NCBI RefSeq assembly: GCF_021560035.1
Contig: NZ_CP074373.1
Location: 182,001-246,000, forward strand
Source of the DNA: Virgibacillus sp. NKC19-16
GTDB lineage: Bacteria > Bacillota > Bacilli > Bacillales > Amphibacillaceae
Length of the DNA stretch: 64,000 bases
Direction: 5' to 3'
This document shows positions 1 through 8,737 of the stretch, piece after piece; the stretch's first letter is position 1, and each line of letters opens with the position of its first letter. A program made the translations under genes and the position numbers. The notes beneath the pieces are model-generated. The model saw nothing but the letters and a program-made list of their open reading frames with translations, was not told the DNA's origin and made no database searches.

Positions 1-69
1 CGTCTGCAGCAAGAAGGGATGGAATTTGTGACTATTCCTGAATTAATCAATGTAAGTGAAGCAAAGTGA
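1..69 (+). CDS. C-terminal end of a gene cut by the window edge, perhaps a polysaccharide deacetylase
   Basis: An open frame enters from the left edge and ends at TGA 67-69, giving 22 residues that include GMEFVTIPELI. That ending resembles the C-terminus of NodB-type polysaccharide deacetylases, where a phrase of the form G-x-x-F-V-T-I-P-E-L precedes a short tail. The catalytic part lies outside the window, so the family call rests on a few residues only. Confidence 0.45.
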   Translation, partial: RLQQEGMEFVTIPELINVSEAK

Positions 70-168
70 TTCTAACTGTTGCATATCATTAATTAATCTT
101 CATGATACCAAAAATACCATTTTTCCTTTATCATAATAATAAGTATTATTGTGAAGGAGGCTCATACT

Positions 169-1302
169 TTGAAAAATATCAAAACATTAACCGAAGCAGA
201 TTACAATGAAATTTTTTCGCTTTCTCAATTTGCTTTTCAATATAAATTGTCAGAAGAGGAGTTGCAGAAGAAAAAGGAAGAAGTGAAGCGGCATACGGTC
301 TGGGGATGGATGGAAGAGGATCAAATAGCGGCAAAGGTTCATCTGATACCACTGTCCTGTTATATCCATGGCAGGTCTTTTGCGATGGGCGGAATTAGCT
401 CTGTTGCGACATGGCCTGAATACCGCAGGCAGGGGATGGTCAAACATTTGCTTTATCATGCATTAAAACAAATGAAGCAGAATGGACAAACCCTCTCCTT
501 TCTGCATCCATTTTCGTTTGCCTTTTACCGAAAGTACGGATGGGAGCATGCCTTCACACAACAGCGGTATTCCATCCCTTTGGAAAAATTGAAGAAGGAA
601 TGGGGCGGAGCAGGTTATGTGCGACGCATACAGCCTGATATACCCATGCTGCACCGTATATATACCGAATACGCAAAAACATTTAATGGCATATTGGAGC
701 GTGATGAAAAGTGGTGGAAGCAACGTGTGTTAAAGGATGAGTCGCAGCATATTGCGGTTGCTTTTAGTGCTGAGGGCTATCCAGAGGGCTATTTAATATA
801 TAATGTGAAAGAGCAAGTGTTAACAGTGAAGGAAGTAGTATATAACAATTTAAATGCCCGTAAGCTGTTAGTGCAGTTTATCGGGAACCATGATTCGATG
901 GCTGAAAAGGCTAACCTAGTTGTCCCTGAAGATGATAATCTACCTCTTTTGCTGGATGAACCACGGTTTGAGCAGAAGCTGCTTCCGTATTTTATGGCTC
1001 GAATTGTTGATGTAAAAGGCTTTTTAGAGGCGTATCCTTTTCAAGGTGATGGCAAGCTTACATTAGAGTTGGAGGATGAGTTTTTGCCGGAGAATAGCGG
1101 GAGTTATCAGTTGGGACATGGTGATGTGGCAAATATAGAAGCTATTCAATGCTCGATTCAGGTTCTGACAGGCGTGCTTTTAGGATACAAGCGGCCAAGT
1201 GATTATTATCAAGTGGGGCTGTTAAAAGGCGATGCGCAGGCTATCGAACAGCTTGAGGAACTCATTCCAAGGCGGCAGACATATTTGATGGATTTCTTTT
1301 AG
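169..1302 (+). CDS. GNAT-family N-acetyltransferase, Eis-like
   Basis: A 377-residue protein with an N-terminal GNAT fold. The acetyl-CoA binding stretch is visible as GGISSVATWPEYRRQGM near residues 75-90, followed by a second acetyltransferase-like part and a C-terminal half of the size expected for the SCP2-like domain of Eis proteins. Family members acetylate amines, including aminoglycosides; the substrate here is unknown. A longer frame begins with GTG at 151, but AAGGAGG at 154-160 lies 8 bases before TTG 169, so TTG 169 is the better start. The gene ends just before a block of 21-bp repeats and a terminator. Confidence 0.8.
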   Translation: MKNIKTLTEADYNEIFSLSQFAFQYKLSEEELQKKKEEVKRHTVWGWMEEDQIAAKVHLIPLSCYIHGRSFAMGGISSVATWPEYRRQGMVKHLLYHALKQMKQNGQTLSFLHPFSFAFYRKYGWEHAFTQQRYSIPLEKLKKEWGGAGYVRRIQPDIPMLHRIYTEYAKTFNGILERDEKWWKQRVLKDESQHIAVAFSAEGYPEGYLIYNVKEQVLTVKEVVYNNLNARKLLVQFIGNHDSMAEKANLVVPEDDNLPLLLDEPRFEQKLLPYFMARIVDVKGFLEAYPFQGDGKLTLELEDEFLPENSGSYQLGHGDVANIEAIQCSIQVLTGVLLGYKRPSDYYQVGLLKGDAQAIEQLEELIPRRQTYLMDFF

Positions 1303-1312
1303 AATGCGGACC

Positions 1313-1430
1313 AAATCGAGAGAGAGCACGTCTGAAACGGGAGAGCCCCACGACAAAACGGGAGACACCCGCACTAAATCGGGAGAGCGTCTGCAAAACT
1401 ATAAATCTCACACGTCAGCCGATAAATCCC
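1313..1430 (+). repeat. Degenerate 21-bp tandem repeat (AAATCGGGAGAG family)
   Basis: Units with core AAAtCGGGAGAg start near 1314, 1335, 1356 and 1377, followed by weaker units near 1403 and 1424, giving a period of about 21 bp. A 61-codon open frame runs through the block because 21 is a multiple of three, but the peptide is polar and repetitive and lacks a clear ribosome binding site. A second block of the same family, inverted, lies at 36011-36105. Confidence 0.7.
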
Positions 1431-1441
1431 ACCGACCTCCA

Positions 1442-1473
1442 AAAAGGATGCCCCTCCCTCAGAGCATCCTTTT
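1442..1473 (+). terminator. Rho-independent terminator after the acetyltransferase gene
   Basis: AAAAGGATGC at 1442-1451 pairs with GCATCCTTTT at 1464-1473, leaving a 12-base loop. The right arm ends in a short T run. Because the left arm begins with As, it could also terminate transcription from the other direction. Confidence 0.8.
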
Positions 1474-1602
1474 CATGTTCGTCCATTAAACAGGGTACAA
1501 TTTCCTAATCTACGAAAATTAAACAAATAAGATAGAATTTTATCGGATTTTAGGTTAAAATTAAGAAAAATATGTAAAAAGTGATAGAAAAGGAATGTAA
1601 TC

Positions 1603-2277
1603 ATGACCTACTCTGTTAATTTATTTAAATTTTTTCGATCGATGGACAATCATTTATTTCGGATTCGCAAGGCGGAGAAAATACAAAATCTATGGAAAGT
1701 AAGTGTGTTACTCGTTTTGTTTAGTATGTTCATATATGCGGGGATGGCTTATTTGGGGATTGGGACAGACCTTATCTCGCAAAATTTTGCCAGACTCTCG
1801 CCTGCTGCATATGAACAAAGTAAGTTCTGGTTTATTATCGGCCGCGCGGGATTTGCTGTTTTATTTGCTGCACTTATATTATTTGTGCCTGCTTTGCTTT
1901 TTTATTTATTAACAGACATACCTTACCAGAAATTGATTATCATGCAACAGGTTGTGCTTGTTGTTCTATTAATCGAGCGAATTATTTGGATCCCATTGAT
2001 GCTTATAATTGGGCTGGATTGGTATGTGTCACCACTGTCACTCGGAATAATCACATCTTATTTAACGGAAACACCGTGGGTCATTTATTTTTTCGGGGCC
2101 ATCTCGCTTTTCCAATTATGGATTATTTGGTTTCAGGTTAAATATATGAGCACGATGACTGTTGTGAAAAAGCGTTGGCTGTGGGCGAATGTTATCTTGT
2201 TACATATTCTATTTTGGTGTATTGCGGCGCTCTTAGCCTATGCTGATGAGTTCATCATAAGTGGGTGGTTTGGATGA
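1603..2277 (+). CDS. Polytopic membrane protein, YknW/Yip1-like
   Basis: A 224-residue protein with about five hydrophobic segments (near residues 32-52, 75-105, 112-135, 155-175 and 190-215) and a short charged N-terminus. Its size, topology and position directly before a membrane-fusion-type adaptor gene resemble B. subtilis YknW, a Yip1-domain protein that works with the YknXYZ exporter. No ABC ATPase or permease gene follows, so a shared role is only inferred. ATG 1603 follows AAAAGGAATG. The stop overlaps the next start (ATGA). Confidence 0.6.
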   Translation: MTYSVNLFKFFRSMDNHLFRIRKAEKIQNLWKVSVLLVLFSMFIYAGMAYLGIGTDLISQNFARLSPAAYEQSKFWFIIGRAGFAVLFAALILFVPALLFYLLTDIPYQKLIIMQQVVLVVLLIERIIWIPLMLIIGLDWYVSPLSLGIITSYLTETPWVIYFFGAISLFQLWIIWFQVKYMSTMTVVKKRWLWANVILLHILFWCIAALLAYADEFIISGWFG

Positions 2278-3575
2278 TGCGAAGAAGACTAATTCAGGCA
2301 GCTGTTGTTTTGTTTATTGGTATTAATTTTTTACTTGTCTATGTGGATGATGATGGTAATGTGGAAAGAAAATCGTATATTAAAAATTGGTCGCAAGTTT
2401 TTGAGGCAGATGTTGCTGAGCGACTTCATAAACCAGGGGTGCTGGCATCTGTGAGTGAGGATCATGTCTATTTTGACGAGAATTTGGGCAGTTTTCAGGA
2501 ATTCCTTGTCGAAGAAGGAACAGAAGTGAATGCAGGCGATGATCTTTATACGTACCAGGTTCATGATTATGTTGAGGCAGAAGCCGATTTAATGAATGAG
2601 GTCGAAGTGTTAAATGGTGAAATAGCTGCGATTGAAGCTGCTATTTCGGAGATGGAGCTCTATCAAATTCCTGACCAGGGGGGAGGCTCCTCGACTCAAC
2701 AGCCACCACCTATGCCGTTTGATTTTGAAGAGGAAATGCCCGAAGAAGACGAAATCACGGAAATACCGGGAGACGATGAAATGATGGAAACAATGGAGCC
2801 TGAAACCCCGGTTGAGGCGGAATTGATGAAAGAACAATATATCATCGAAAAAGAAAAAGAGTTAGCTCAAAAGACAGCGGAATTAACGAGTGTAGAGAGT
2901 CAATTAACCGAGCTTACATCAAATGGTGACACCATCACGGTGGAAAGCCCTTTTCAGGGGAAAATAAAAACCGTACAGGAAACGCTCGATGACCCACTTA
3001 TTACAATTGAAAGTACAGCTTTACATGCAGAGGGCGAATTAACCGAACAGGAACGCACCCAAATCGAACAGGGGCAAACAGTAGAAGTGACTCTCACGGA
3101 AGAGGATACTCTAATCGAAGGAGAAGTTGCTGGGGTGAGTGATTCACCAAAAGCGGTAGAGGTAGAAGAGGAAAGTGTTTATCCGTTTCATGTTTCTTTG
3201 AATGAAACTGGTGAGGAAGGGGAGCTTGAAGAATTGCTCCCAGGCTATCATGCGAACTTAAATATTACGCTCGATGAATCACTTGGTGCTGCGGTTCTTT
3301 TTGAAGATCTTGTATTCACTGACGCTGTATGGAAAATGAACGCGGAAGGCAAACTAGTAGAACAGGGAATTGAAACAGGGATTTTGATGAATAATATGCA
3401 GGAAATAACGGAGGGCGCAGAGGTTGGTGAATTTGTAGCAGAAGAGCCGGCAGGACAATTCCGCAGGCGCGCAGTATTCATCACACCACTAAAAGTACAA
3501 GAGGTGCCTTGGACGAACGTATTCAATTATGAAAATTGGAATAGGGCTCTGATTTCAGGATTACTTTCCAGGTGA
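2274..3575 (+). CDS. HlyD/YknX-type membrane-fusion (efflux adaptor) protein
   Basis: About 433 residues. One N-terminal transmembrane segment (residues about 5-22) is followed by a long, strongly acidic extracytoplasmic part. A hairpin-like coiled region around residues 95-220 is interrupted by a proline- and acid-rich insert, and TVESPFQGKIKT near residue 222 looks like the second lipoyl half-motif. A beta-barrel-like tail follows. This is the layout of Gram-positive HlyD/RND-type adaptors. The start is ATG 2274 or 2277, overlapping the stop of the upstream membrane gene; an upstream GTG at 2265 is less likely. The cognate transporter is not adjacent. Confidence 0.65.
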   Translation: MMRRRLIQAAVVLFIGINFLLVYVDDDGNVERKSYIKNWSQVFEADVAERLHKPGVLASVSEDHVYFDENLGSFQEFLVEEGTEVNAGDDLYTYQVHDYVEAEADLMNEVEVLNGEIAAIEAAISEMELYQIPDQGGGSSTQQPPPMPFDFEEEMPEEDEITEIPGDDEMMETMEPETPVEAELMKEQYIIEKEKELAQKTAELTSVESQLTELTSNGDTITVESPFQGKIKTVQETLDDPLITIESTALHAEGELTEQERTQIEQGQTVEVTLTEEDTLIEGEVAGVSDSPKAVEVEEESVYPFHVSLNETGEEGELEELLPGYHANLNITLDESLGAAVLFEDLVFTDAVWKMNAEGKLVEQGIETGILMNNMQEITEGAEVGEFVAEEPAGQFRRRAVFITPLKVQEVPWTNVFNYENWNRALISGLLSR

Positions 3576-3605
3576 TGAAACGGTCTCTGAAACCAGAGGG
3601 TGTCC

Positions 3606-4457
3606 TTATATTCCAGATGCAATGTTCTTTTCAGGATCAGCCCGGCGCTGTTTTCGGTGGTATAGCACATTTATTACAGCACCGGTCATTAAGATGAGGC
3701 CGGTTAAAAAGAACCAGATCATCAATACGATAATACCGCCAAGGCTTCCATAAGTTGCGGAATAGTTTCCGAAATTACTGACGTAGAAAGAGAAGCCTAG
3801 GGATATCAATTGCCACAGGACACTTGCGGTAAGTGCTCCAGGAATTATATGCTTAAACGGTATTTTCTTATTTGGCGCAAACCGATATAGCATCATTAAA
3901 AGTCCTGAGAGAACGAGAATGCTGATCGTCCAGCGTAATACTTGAAATAGCAAGGTCATCGACTCTGAGATGCCTAATAGTGACTCTAGGAAGCCTATAA
4001 TAATGTTACCAAACACCGGGAGAACAAACGCGATAACTAATGCTACTATCATGCCAAGTGTCAGTCCTAATGCGATAAGGCGCACAACAATGAAAGAACG
4101 TGTTTCTTCTACTCCATATGCTGCATTGGATGATTTGATAAATGCGTTAATGCCGTTAGAAGCGGCCCATAGGGCACCAAGGATACCGACAGTGAGCAAG
4201 CCTCCCTGAGGTGTTTCGACCAAGCTTACGATATTCTCTTCAAAAACGGAGGCTATTTCACTGGGCAAAACATTCCCGATGAAATTCACTGCATCATTTG
4301 GATTAATATTAAAGTATGGGATAATGGTAAATCCTACAATAATCAATGGAAATATAGCGAGAAGATAGTAATAGGATTGCGCTGCTGCCAATAATGGAAC
4401 ATTATCTTCTTTGAATTTTGTCATGAAGTCTTTTGCAAAATTTTTTACCCTATCCAT
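3606..4457 (-). CDS. YihY/BrkB-family inner membrane protein
   Basis: A 283-residue protein with six predicted membrane segments and the family pattern from the N-terminal NVPLLAAAQSYYYLLAIFPL to the late ATYGSLGGIIVLMIWFF. Older annotations call this family ribonuclease BN, which is considered wrong; its true role is unsettled. The length is normal for the family. On the minus strand GGAGGA lies six bases before ATG 4457. It stands alone and converges on the adaptor gene. Confidence 0.85.
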   Translation of the reverse strand: MDRVKNFAKDFMTKFKEDNVPLLAAAQSYYYLLAIFPLIIVGFTIIPYFNINPNDAVNFIGNVLPSEIASVFEENIVSLVETPQGGLLTVGILGALWAASNGINAFIKSSNAAYGVEETRSFIVVRLIALGLTLGMIVALVIAFVLPVFGNIIIGFLESLLGISESMTLLFQVLRWTISILVLSGLLMMLYRFAPNKKIPFKHIIPGALTASVLWQLISLGFSFYVSNFGNYSATYGSLGGIIVLMIWFFLTGLILMTGAVINVLYHRKQRRADPEKNIASGI

Positions 4458-4597
4458 TAAAGTTCCTCCATTCTTTGGTTTTACCTATTTCTATACCCTA
4501 AATGAGGAGCATTAAATCTTTTCATAGGGACAAAGTTAATTACGTTTTATTTCAGACGACAAGTGGTATAATTGAGTAAAAGGAGGTCTGGTGAATC

Positions 4598-5092
4598 ATG
4601 GGCGTAATTTATTTAGGAATTTTATTTTGTTCAATCGCATTCGCAGTTGTAGTTGTATACATATGTCTTGTGTTAAAACGCGTATCCACCACAATGGAAG
4701 CCCTTGGGACAACCTTAGGTGAGGTAGAGAAAAAGTTTGAATCCATCACGCCGGAGATTAAATCAACTGTTCAGGCAACCGAGGAAATGGTGGACGACAT
4801 GGAAGTTAAATTGAAAGCAACGGACAGTCTTTTCGATACCATGGAAAATGTGGGGAGTTCCGTTAATTCCATGAATCATGTTTACAAACAAAACAGGGAA
4901 AAGCTTACCAACAAGGAGTTCAGGCGCAAACTGACGCCATTTATTGAAGGAATCAAATGGAGTGAAGCAGCTTTTCTTTTATATTCCAAGTGGAAAAAGA
5001 AACAACAAACGGACAAAAATGAACTGATGATTCAGGATGAAAATACAGAAATGATACCATACAATCAAACAGGGAGTAGGGATAACATATGA
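4598..5092 (+). CDS. DUF948 domain protein, single-pass membrane
   Basis: A 164-residue protein with one N-terminal transmembrane segment (residues about 3-25), then a helical, coiled-coil-like region (TTLGEVEKKFESITPEI onwards) and a charged C-terminus. This is the DUF948 (YtxG-type) layout, which is often linked to general stress genes. AAAGGAGG precedes ATG 4598. It opens a three-gene cluster and its stop overlaps the next start by four bases. Function unknown. Confidence 0.75.
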   Translation: MGVIYLGILFCSIAFAVVVVYICLVLKRVSTTMEALGTTLGEVEKKFESITPEIKSTVQATEEMVDDMEVKLKATDSLFDTMENVGSSVNSMNHVYKQNREKLTNKEFRRKLTPFIEGIKWSEAAFLLYSKWKKKQQTDKNELMIQDENTEMIPYNQTGSRDNI

Positions 5093-5544
5093 CATTAACT
5101 GGGGTAGGCGTACTCATTATCGGCGTAGCTTTTCTTATATTAACCATTTTTATTGCACATACATTGCAAAATTTGGCGGGAATTCTTAGTGGCATTGAAA
5201 AAACGGTCGAAAAGTTACCGGATCAGCTAGATGATGTGTTTAAAGAAACTGGAGACCTAATAAATCACAGCAATGACACGATTGCCGATGTAAACGAGAA
5301 ATTAGGACAATTGAGCCCGTTATTCTACATTGTAGGTGATGTTGGAAATGTCACCAGGAGATTTTCCTCCTCATTAGTAGATGTAACGGAAACGGTGAAA
5401 AATAAAACAAATGACAGCAAGGATATTTCCCAGAAGAATAATTTGGGCGGCCTATACGGTTCATTTGCATTAGGATACTATCTGCTCACGAAACGCAGAC
5501 AAGCGAAAAGTGAAGGAGCAACGACGGATGGACAGAACGAATAA
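5089..5544 (+). CDS. DUF948 domain protein
   Basis: A 151-residue protein with an N-terminal membrane segment (GVGVLIIGVAFLILTIFI), a DUF948 helical region and a conserved tail phrase GGLYGSFALGYYLL. It is clearly paralogous to the oppositely oriented gene at 5795-6214, which has GVLVIGVAFL near the start and LEGLYGALTLGYYIF near the end. Its ATG overlaps the preceding stop, suggesting translational coupling. Confidence 0.75.
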   Translation: MTLTGVGVLIIGVAFLILTIFIAHTLQNLAGILSGIEKTVEKLPDQLDDVFKETGDLINHSNDTIADVNEKLGQLSPLFYIVGDVGNVTRRFSSSLVDVTETVKNKTNDSKDISQKNNLGGLYGSFALGYYLLTKRRQAKSEGATTDGQNE

Positions 5545-5752
5545 ATCTTTAATAGCGGTAAGTGCCGTGAGTGGTGCACTGCTTGGGTGGGTTGTTAAAC
5601 AATCCGTCTCGAAGCGGCAAGAGCGCGTTGACTATAAACCTTTTGTGGAAAGGGTAAAGAATCGGGAAAGAAATTTTTATGCAGAAGGGCGCAAGCGAGC
5701 TAAGGAAATCGAAAGTATTAAGCAGGAAGTTCATCACAAAATAGAGCAATAA
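5528..5752 (+). CDS. Small YtxH-like membrane-anchored protein
   Basis: A 74-residue product starting at ATG 5528, chosen because AAGGAG at 5512-5517 sits 10 bases upstream, whereas GTG 5510 has no ribosome binding site. The N-terminus has a short glycine-bearing hydrophobic segment (SLIAVSAVSGALLGWVV); the rest is basic and helical. Size and position after DUF948 genes recall YtxH-type proteins, but sequence support is weak. The start lies inside the upstream gene. Confidence 0.55.
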   Translation: MDRTNKSLIAVSAVSGALLGWVVKQSVSKRQERVDYKPFVERVKNRERNFYAEGRKRAKEIESIKQEVHHKIEQ

Positions 5753-5756
5753 AAAA

Positions 5757-5791
5757 ACTCCCTTGGTATAACTAAAAATACCGAGGGAGTT
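5757..5791. terminator. Bidirectional terminator between convergent DUF948 genes
   Basis: AACTCCCTTGGTAT at 5757-5770 pairs with ATACCGAGGGAGTT at 5778-5791 with a single G:T pair. It is flanked by an A run on the left and Ts on the right, so it can serve both the plus-strand cluster and the minus-strand gene. Confidence 0.85.
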
Positions 5792-5794
5792 TCA

Positions 5795-6214
5795 TTAATT
5801 TTTACGTTGTTTCTGAAAAATGTAATACCCTAATGTCAATGCTCCATACAAGCCCTCAAGGTTTCTGCCCTTCGTGATTTCGCTGCCTCCTGCTGTGCTT
5901 GCTTTCATCTCTTCTGTTGCATCAACCATAGAAGATGATAATTTCCTTGTCGCATTTCCGGCGTCACCTATGATATGAAGAATAGGGCTTAACTCTCTGA
6001 TCTGGGTATTTAATTGGTTCAGTGTATCATTGCCTGTTGTAAGTACCTCTGTTGCCTGTGAACTTATGTCATCAACATTTTGCGGTAATTTGTCGGTCGT
6101 TTTTTGCAAACTTCCCAGAACACCTGACAATTTCATTAATGGTTTTATAAGAAGAACTACCAATGCAAGAAAAGCAACACCTATAACCAATACCCCAATT
6201 CCTAACCAATCCAT
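5795..6214 (-). CDS. DUF948 domain protein, inverted paralog
   Basis: A 139-residue protein with an N-terminal membrane segment (IGVLVIGVAFLALVVLLI), a helical DUF948 body and the tail LEGLYGALTLGYYIF. It matches the protein of 5089-5544 along its whole length and faces it tail to tail across one shared terminator, indicating an inverted duplication. On the minus strand GAGAGGAGAC precedes ATG 6214. Function unknown. Confidence 0.75.
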   Translation of the reverse strand: MDWLGIGVLVIGVAFLALVVLLIKPLMKLSGVLGSLQKTTDKLPQNVDDISSQATEVLTTGNDTLNQLNTQIRELSPILHIIGDAGNATRKLSSSMVDATEEMKASTAGGSEITKGRNLEGLYGALTLGYYIFQKQRKN

Positions 6215-6316
6215 TTAACAGTCTCCTCTCTTGGATGGAACTTTTTCTTTTACTATTACCACTGTATCAATAAAAATAAACGTTAATAGCTTTTCCTGAG
6301 GTTCTAAGTATTGTTG

Positions 6317-6486
6317 ATTTTAAATCAAGATTGATGCTTTTAACCCGCTGCGGAAATACATTCCGCTTTCCGCGGGCGGCTGATGAGCCTCCTTGTGCTG
6401 GCGCACTGCGGAGTCTCATCGTAGCCTTTAGCTCCCGCGGGAGTCTCCATGTATTTCCTCCGCTTGTGTTGTGCTTTTTAAAATCG
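6317..6486. repeat. GC-rich palindromic intergenic element, copy 1
   Basis: Outer arms GATTTTAAA (6317-6325) and TTTAAAATC (6478-6486) match perfectly as inverted repeats. Inside them GCGGAAATACAT (6350-6361) pairs with ATGTATTTCCTCCGC (6449-6463) apart from a 3-base insertion, and TGATGAGCCTCC pairs with GGAGTCTCATCG. The core phrases CGCTTTCCGCGGGCGG and CTCCCGCGGGAGTCTCC are typical of a repeat family scattered through Bacillaceae chromosomes. No coding frame is credible. Confidence 0.75.
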
Positions 6487-6510
6487 AACAACAGATATCC
6501 ACCTTCGATA

Positions 6511-6636
6511 GTTGATTGGAGCGGAGGACCGTTGACTCATGCGGGGAAAATACGTGTCTGAAGACCCCGCAGGAAGTGGTTTCCTTCTGACTGGAGCCGT
6601 GCCTAAGGTGCGCAAGGGTCCGCAGCGGAAATCAAC
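6511..6636. repeat. GC-rich palindromic intergenic element, copy 2
   Basis: Terminal arms GTTGATT (6511-6517) and AATCAAC (6630-6636) are perfect inverted repeats. Next to them are the subterminal phrases GGAGCGG and CAGCGGA. The interior carries GAAGACCCCGCAGGAAG, a hallmark phrase of a roughly 120-bp repeat common in Bacillaceae intergenic DNA. It follows copy 1 by about 25 bases, making a composite block upstream of cwlD. Bases 6637-6785 show no further feature apart from the cwlD leader. Confidence 0.75.
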
Positions 6637-6785
6637 AAGCACTTATGTCGCAGTTTAAATCTTTTGAGTCAAAAGCTACACTCTTCTAGAATATAGTGTC
6701 CCAAGAAAAACAGCTATTATGTATTGTCATAATACCATAACTCGTCCCATAAAATAAAGAAAGCAAATGATAAGGGGCGAGTGTT

Positions 6786-7514
6786 ATGAGTCGTGGTAGC
6801 AAAATTACTTTATGGGCAATAGGGTTTTTATTATTAATTTTTCTTATTCAATTTCCGCTTCAGCAAAGTGAAGAAACGTGGGAATCTTCCTCTTGGTCCT
6901 TACCATTGTCCGGGAAAACAATTGTCATTGATCCTGGTCATGGCGGTGTCGATGGGGGTGCGGTTGGTGAAGATGAAACATTGGAGAAAGACATCGCACT
7001 ATCTATGGCTAAAAAGCTCCAGCGTTACTTGCAGCAAACCGGTGCGATTGTTTATTTAACAAGGGAAGAAGACGTGGACCTGGCCGCGGAAGATACACAA
7101 GGGCTTTCCCGAAGAAAATCGGAGGATATTCGTAACCGACTACAATTTATTCATGACCACGAGGCCGATTTCTTCGTGACATTACATTTAAATGCTCTGC
7201 CATCAAGCAAATGGCGTGGCGCGCAAACATTTTACTATCCGGAACTTGACGAAAGCAGACACTTGGCAAAAATGATCCAATCGGAAATTATTCGTAATCT
7301 GGAAAATACGGATCGATCCCCGTTAGCGAATAATGGCATGTATCTTTTAAAACATGCAGAAGTACCCGGCGCTTTAGTTGAGGTAGGTTTCCTGTCAAAT
7401 GCGGAGGAACGTGAATTATTAAAACAGGACGATTATCAAGACCAGATGGCAGCAAGTATTTATGAAGGAATTTTGAGATATGTCACGGAAGAAATAGAAG
7501 GCCAAGAGGAATAA
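6786..7514 (+). CDS. cwlD: N-acetylmuramoyl-L-alanine amidase CwlD
   Basis: A 242-residue amidase_3 protein. It has one N-terminal membrane or signal segment (residues about 7-25) and the zinc motif IVIDPGHGGVDGGA with His52, followed by a downstream His in FVTLHLNAL and the catalytic Glu region ALVEVGFLSN. CwlD removes the peptide side chain from muramic acid in spore cortex, the first step of muramic-delta-lactam formation. The next gene is salA, as in B. subtilis. AAGGGGCGAG precedes ATG 6786. Confidence 0.92.
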   Translation: MSRGSKITLWAIGFLLLIFLIQFPLQQSEETWESSSWSLPLSGKTIVIDPGHGGVDGGAVGEDETLEKDIALSMAKKLQRYLQQTGAIVYLTREEDVDLAAEDTQGLSRRKSEDIRNRLQFIHDHEADFFVTLHLNALPSSKWRGAQTFYYPELDESRHLAKMIQSEIIRNLENTDRSPLANNGMYLLKHAEVPGALVEVGFLSNAEERELLKQDDYQDQMAASIYEGILRYVTEEIEGQEE

Positions 7515-7623
7515 ATTCCTGCAAATAAATCCCATAATTCAAATCACTTAGATTTTATGTGTTTTATGTTATACTGGCTTTGATAGAAATTTTTATATAG
7601 CCAATAAGGGGATGGTGACATAT

Positions 7624-8679
7624 ATGTTAACAAATGACGAAATTGTACAACTACTTAACCCGGTTAAGGATCCGTTTTTACATACAACGTTTGAGGAAAC
7701 TGGCGCTATAAAAAACATCAATATTAAAGAAGAGAAAAAGCATGTCAGTTTAAAGATAGCTATTGGGAAAACAAATACGGGAGAACAGATGCAATTGCAA
7801 CAGGAAATTGTAGGCATTTTAAAACAAAATGGCGCTACAACAGTTGGCCTGCGCTTTGAGCAATTGCCTGATGAAATTATTCAAAAATACCAGCCAGCTG
7901 TAGAAAAAGAACAAGAAAGTTCATTGATGGGCGGCGCAAATCCACCACACTTTATCGCCATTGCAAGTGGTAAGGGCGGTGTTGGAAAATCAACGGTTAC
8001 GGTTAATCTCGCTATGTCATTAATGCGACTCGGTAAAAAAGTAGGCATTATTGATGCGGATATATACGGATTTAGTGTTCCGGATATGATGGGTGTTGAG
8101 GAACGCCCGCAAGTTCGCGGTAAAACGATCATTCCAGTGGAACGTTTTGGTGTAAAACTTATTTCCATGGGTTTCTTTGTTGAAGACAACTCGCCAATCA
8201 TCTGGCGCGGGCCAATGCTTGGAAAAATGCTGAATAACTTTTTCAAGGAAGTAGAATGGGGCGATTTGGACTACTTGCTGCTTGACCTTCCACCAGGTAC
8301 AGGCGATATCGCGATGGACGTGCATGAACTATTACCTACCTGCAAGGAGGTACTTGTGACAACCCCGCATCCAACGGCAGCATTCGTAGCAGCACGTGCT
8401 GGCCAGATGGCATTAAAGACAGAACATGAAATTCTGGGTGTTGTTGAAAATATGGCCTATTTTGAAAGTAAATCTGGAGATAAAGAGTATGTTTTTGGAC
8501 AAGGTGGCGGACCGAAGCTTGCAGAAGCACTGAAAACAAAGGTGCTCGGTCAATTGCCTCTCCAGCAGCCATATGAGGAAGAAGATATTTTTGCGCCATC
8601 GATATATCAAGAAGACCATCCAATTGGACAAGAATATCATAAAATTGCTTCGAAAATTGCAGCGAAAGTAGAGGAATAA
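7624..8679 (+). CDS. salA: Mrp/ApbC-type P-loop ATPase SalA
   Basis: 351 residues: an N-terminal MIP18-like domain (about 1-85) and a ParA/MinD-type ATPase domain with the deviant Walker A SGKGGVGKS at 115-123. Later motifs are VGIIDADIYG and LLDLPPGTGD. Such proteins carry or transfer iron-sulfur clusters; B. subtilis SalA also affects expression of scoC and protease genes. ATG 7624 is chosen over ATG 7612 because AAGGGG lies directly against 7612 and because the shorter start matches the family N-terminus. Confidence 0.88.
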   Translation: MLTNDEIVQLLNPVKDPFLHTTFEETGAIKNINIKEEKKHVSLKIAIGKTNTGEQMQLQQEIVGILKQNGATTVGLRFEQLPDEIIQKYQPAVEKEQESSLMGGANPPHFIAIASGKGGVGKSTVTVNLAMSLMRLGKKVGIIDADIYGFSVPDMMGVEERPQVRGKTIIPVERFGVKLISMGFFVEDNSPIIWRGPMLGKMLNNFFKEVEWGDLDYLLLDLPPGTGDIAMDVHELLPTCKEVLVTTPHPTAAFVAARAGQMALKTEHEILGVVENMAYFESKSGDKEYVFGQGGGPKLAEALKTKVLGQLPLQQPYEEEDIFAPSIYQEDHPIGQEYHKIASKIAAKVEE

Positions 8680-8689
8680 AAATAGAGAA

Positions 8690-8717
8690 GAGGGCGTCCC
8701 CGCGCGTGCGCCCTTTT
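8690..8717 (+). terminator. Terminator after salA
   Basis: AGGGCG (8691-8696) pairs with CGCCCT (8709-8714), with a GC-rich loop that can lengthen the stem, followed by TTT. It lies between convergent salA and gerD. Confidence 0.7.
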
Positions 8718-8737
8718 ACACTGTCCGGTCGGCTGGG

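Noticed and set aside
1304-1489. A 61-codon open frame after the acetyltransferase gene
   Set aside because: It runs through the 21-bp repeat and the terminator, has no ribosome binding site, and stays open only because the repeat period is a multiple of three.
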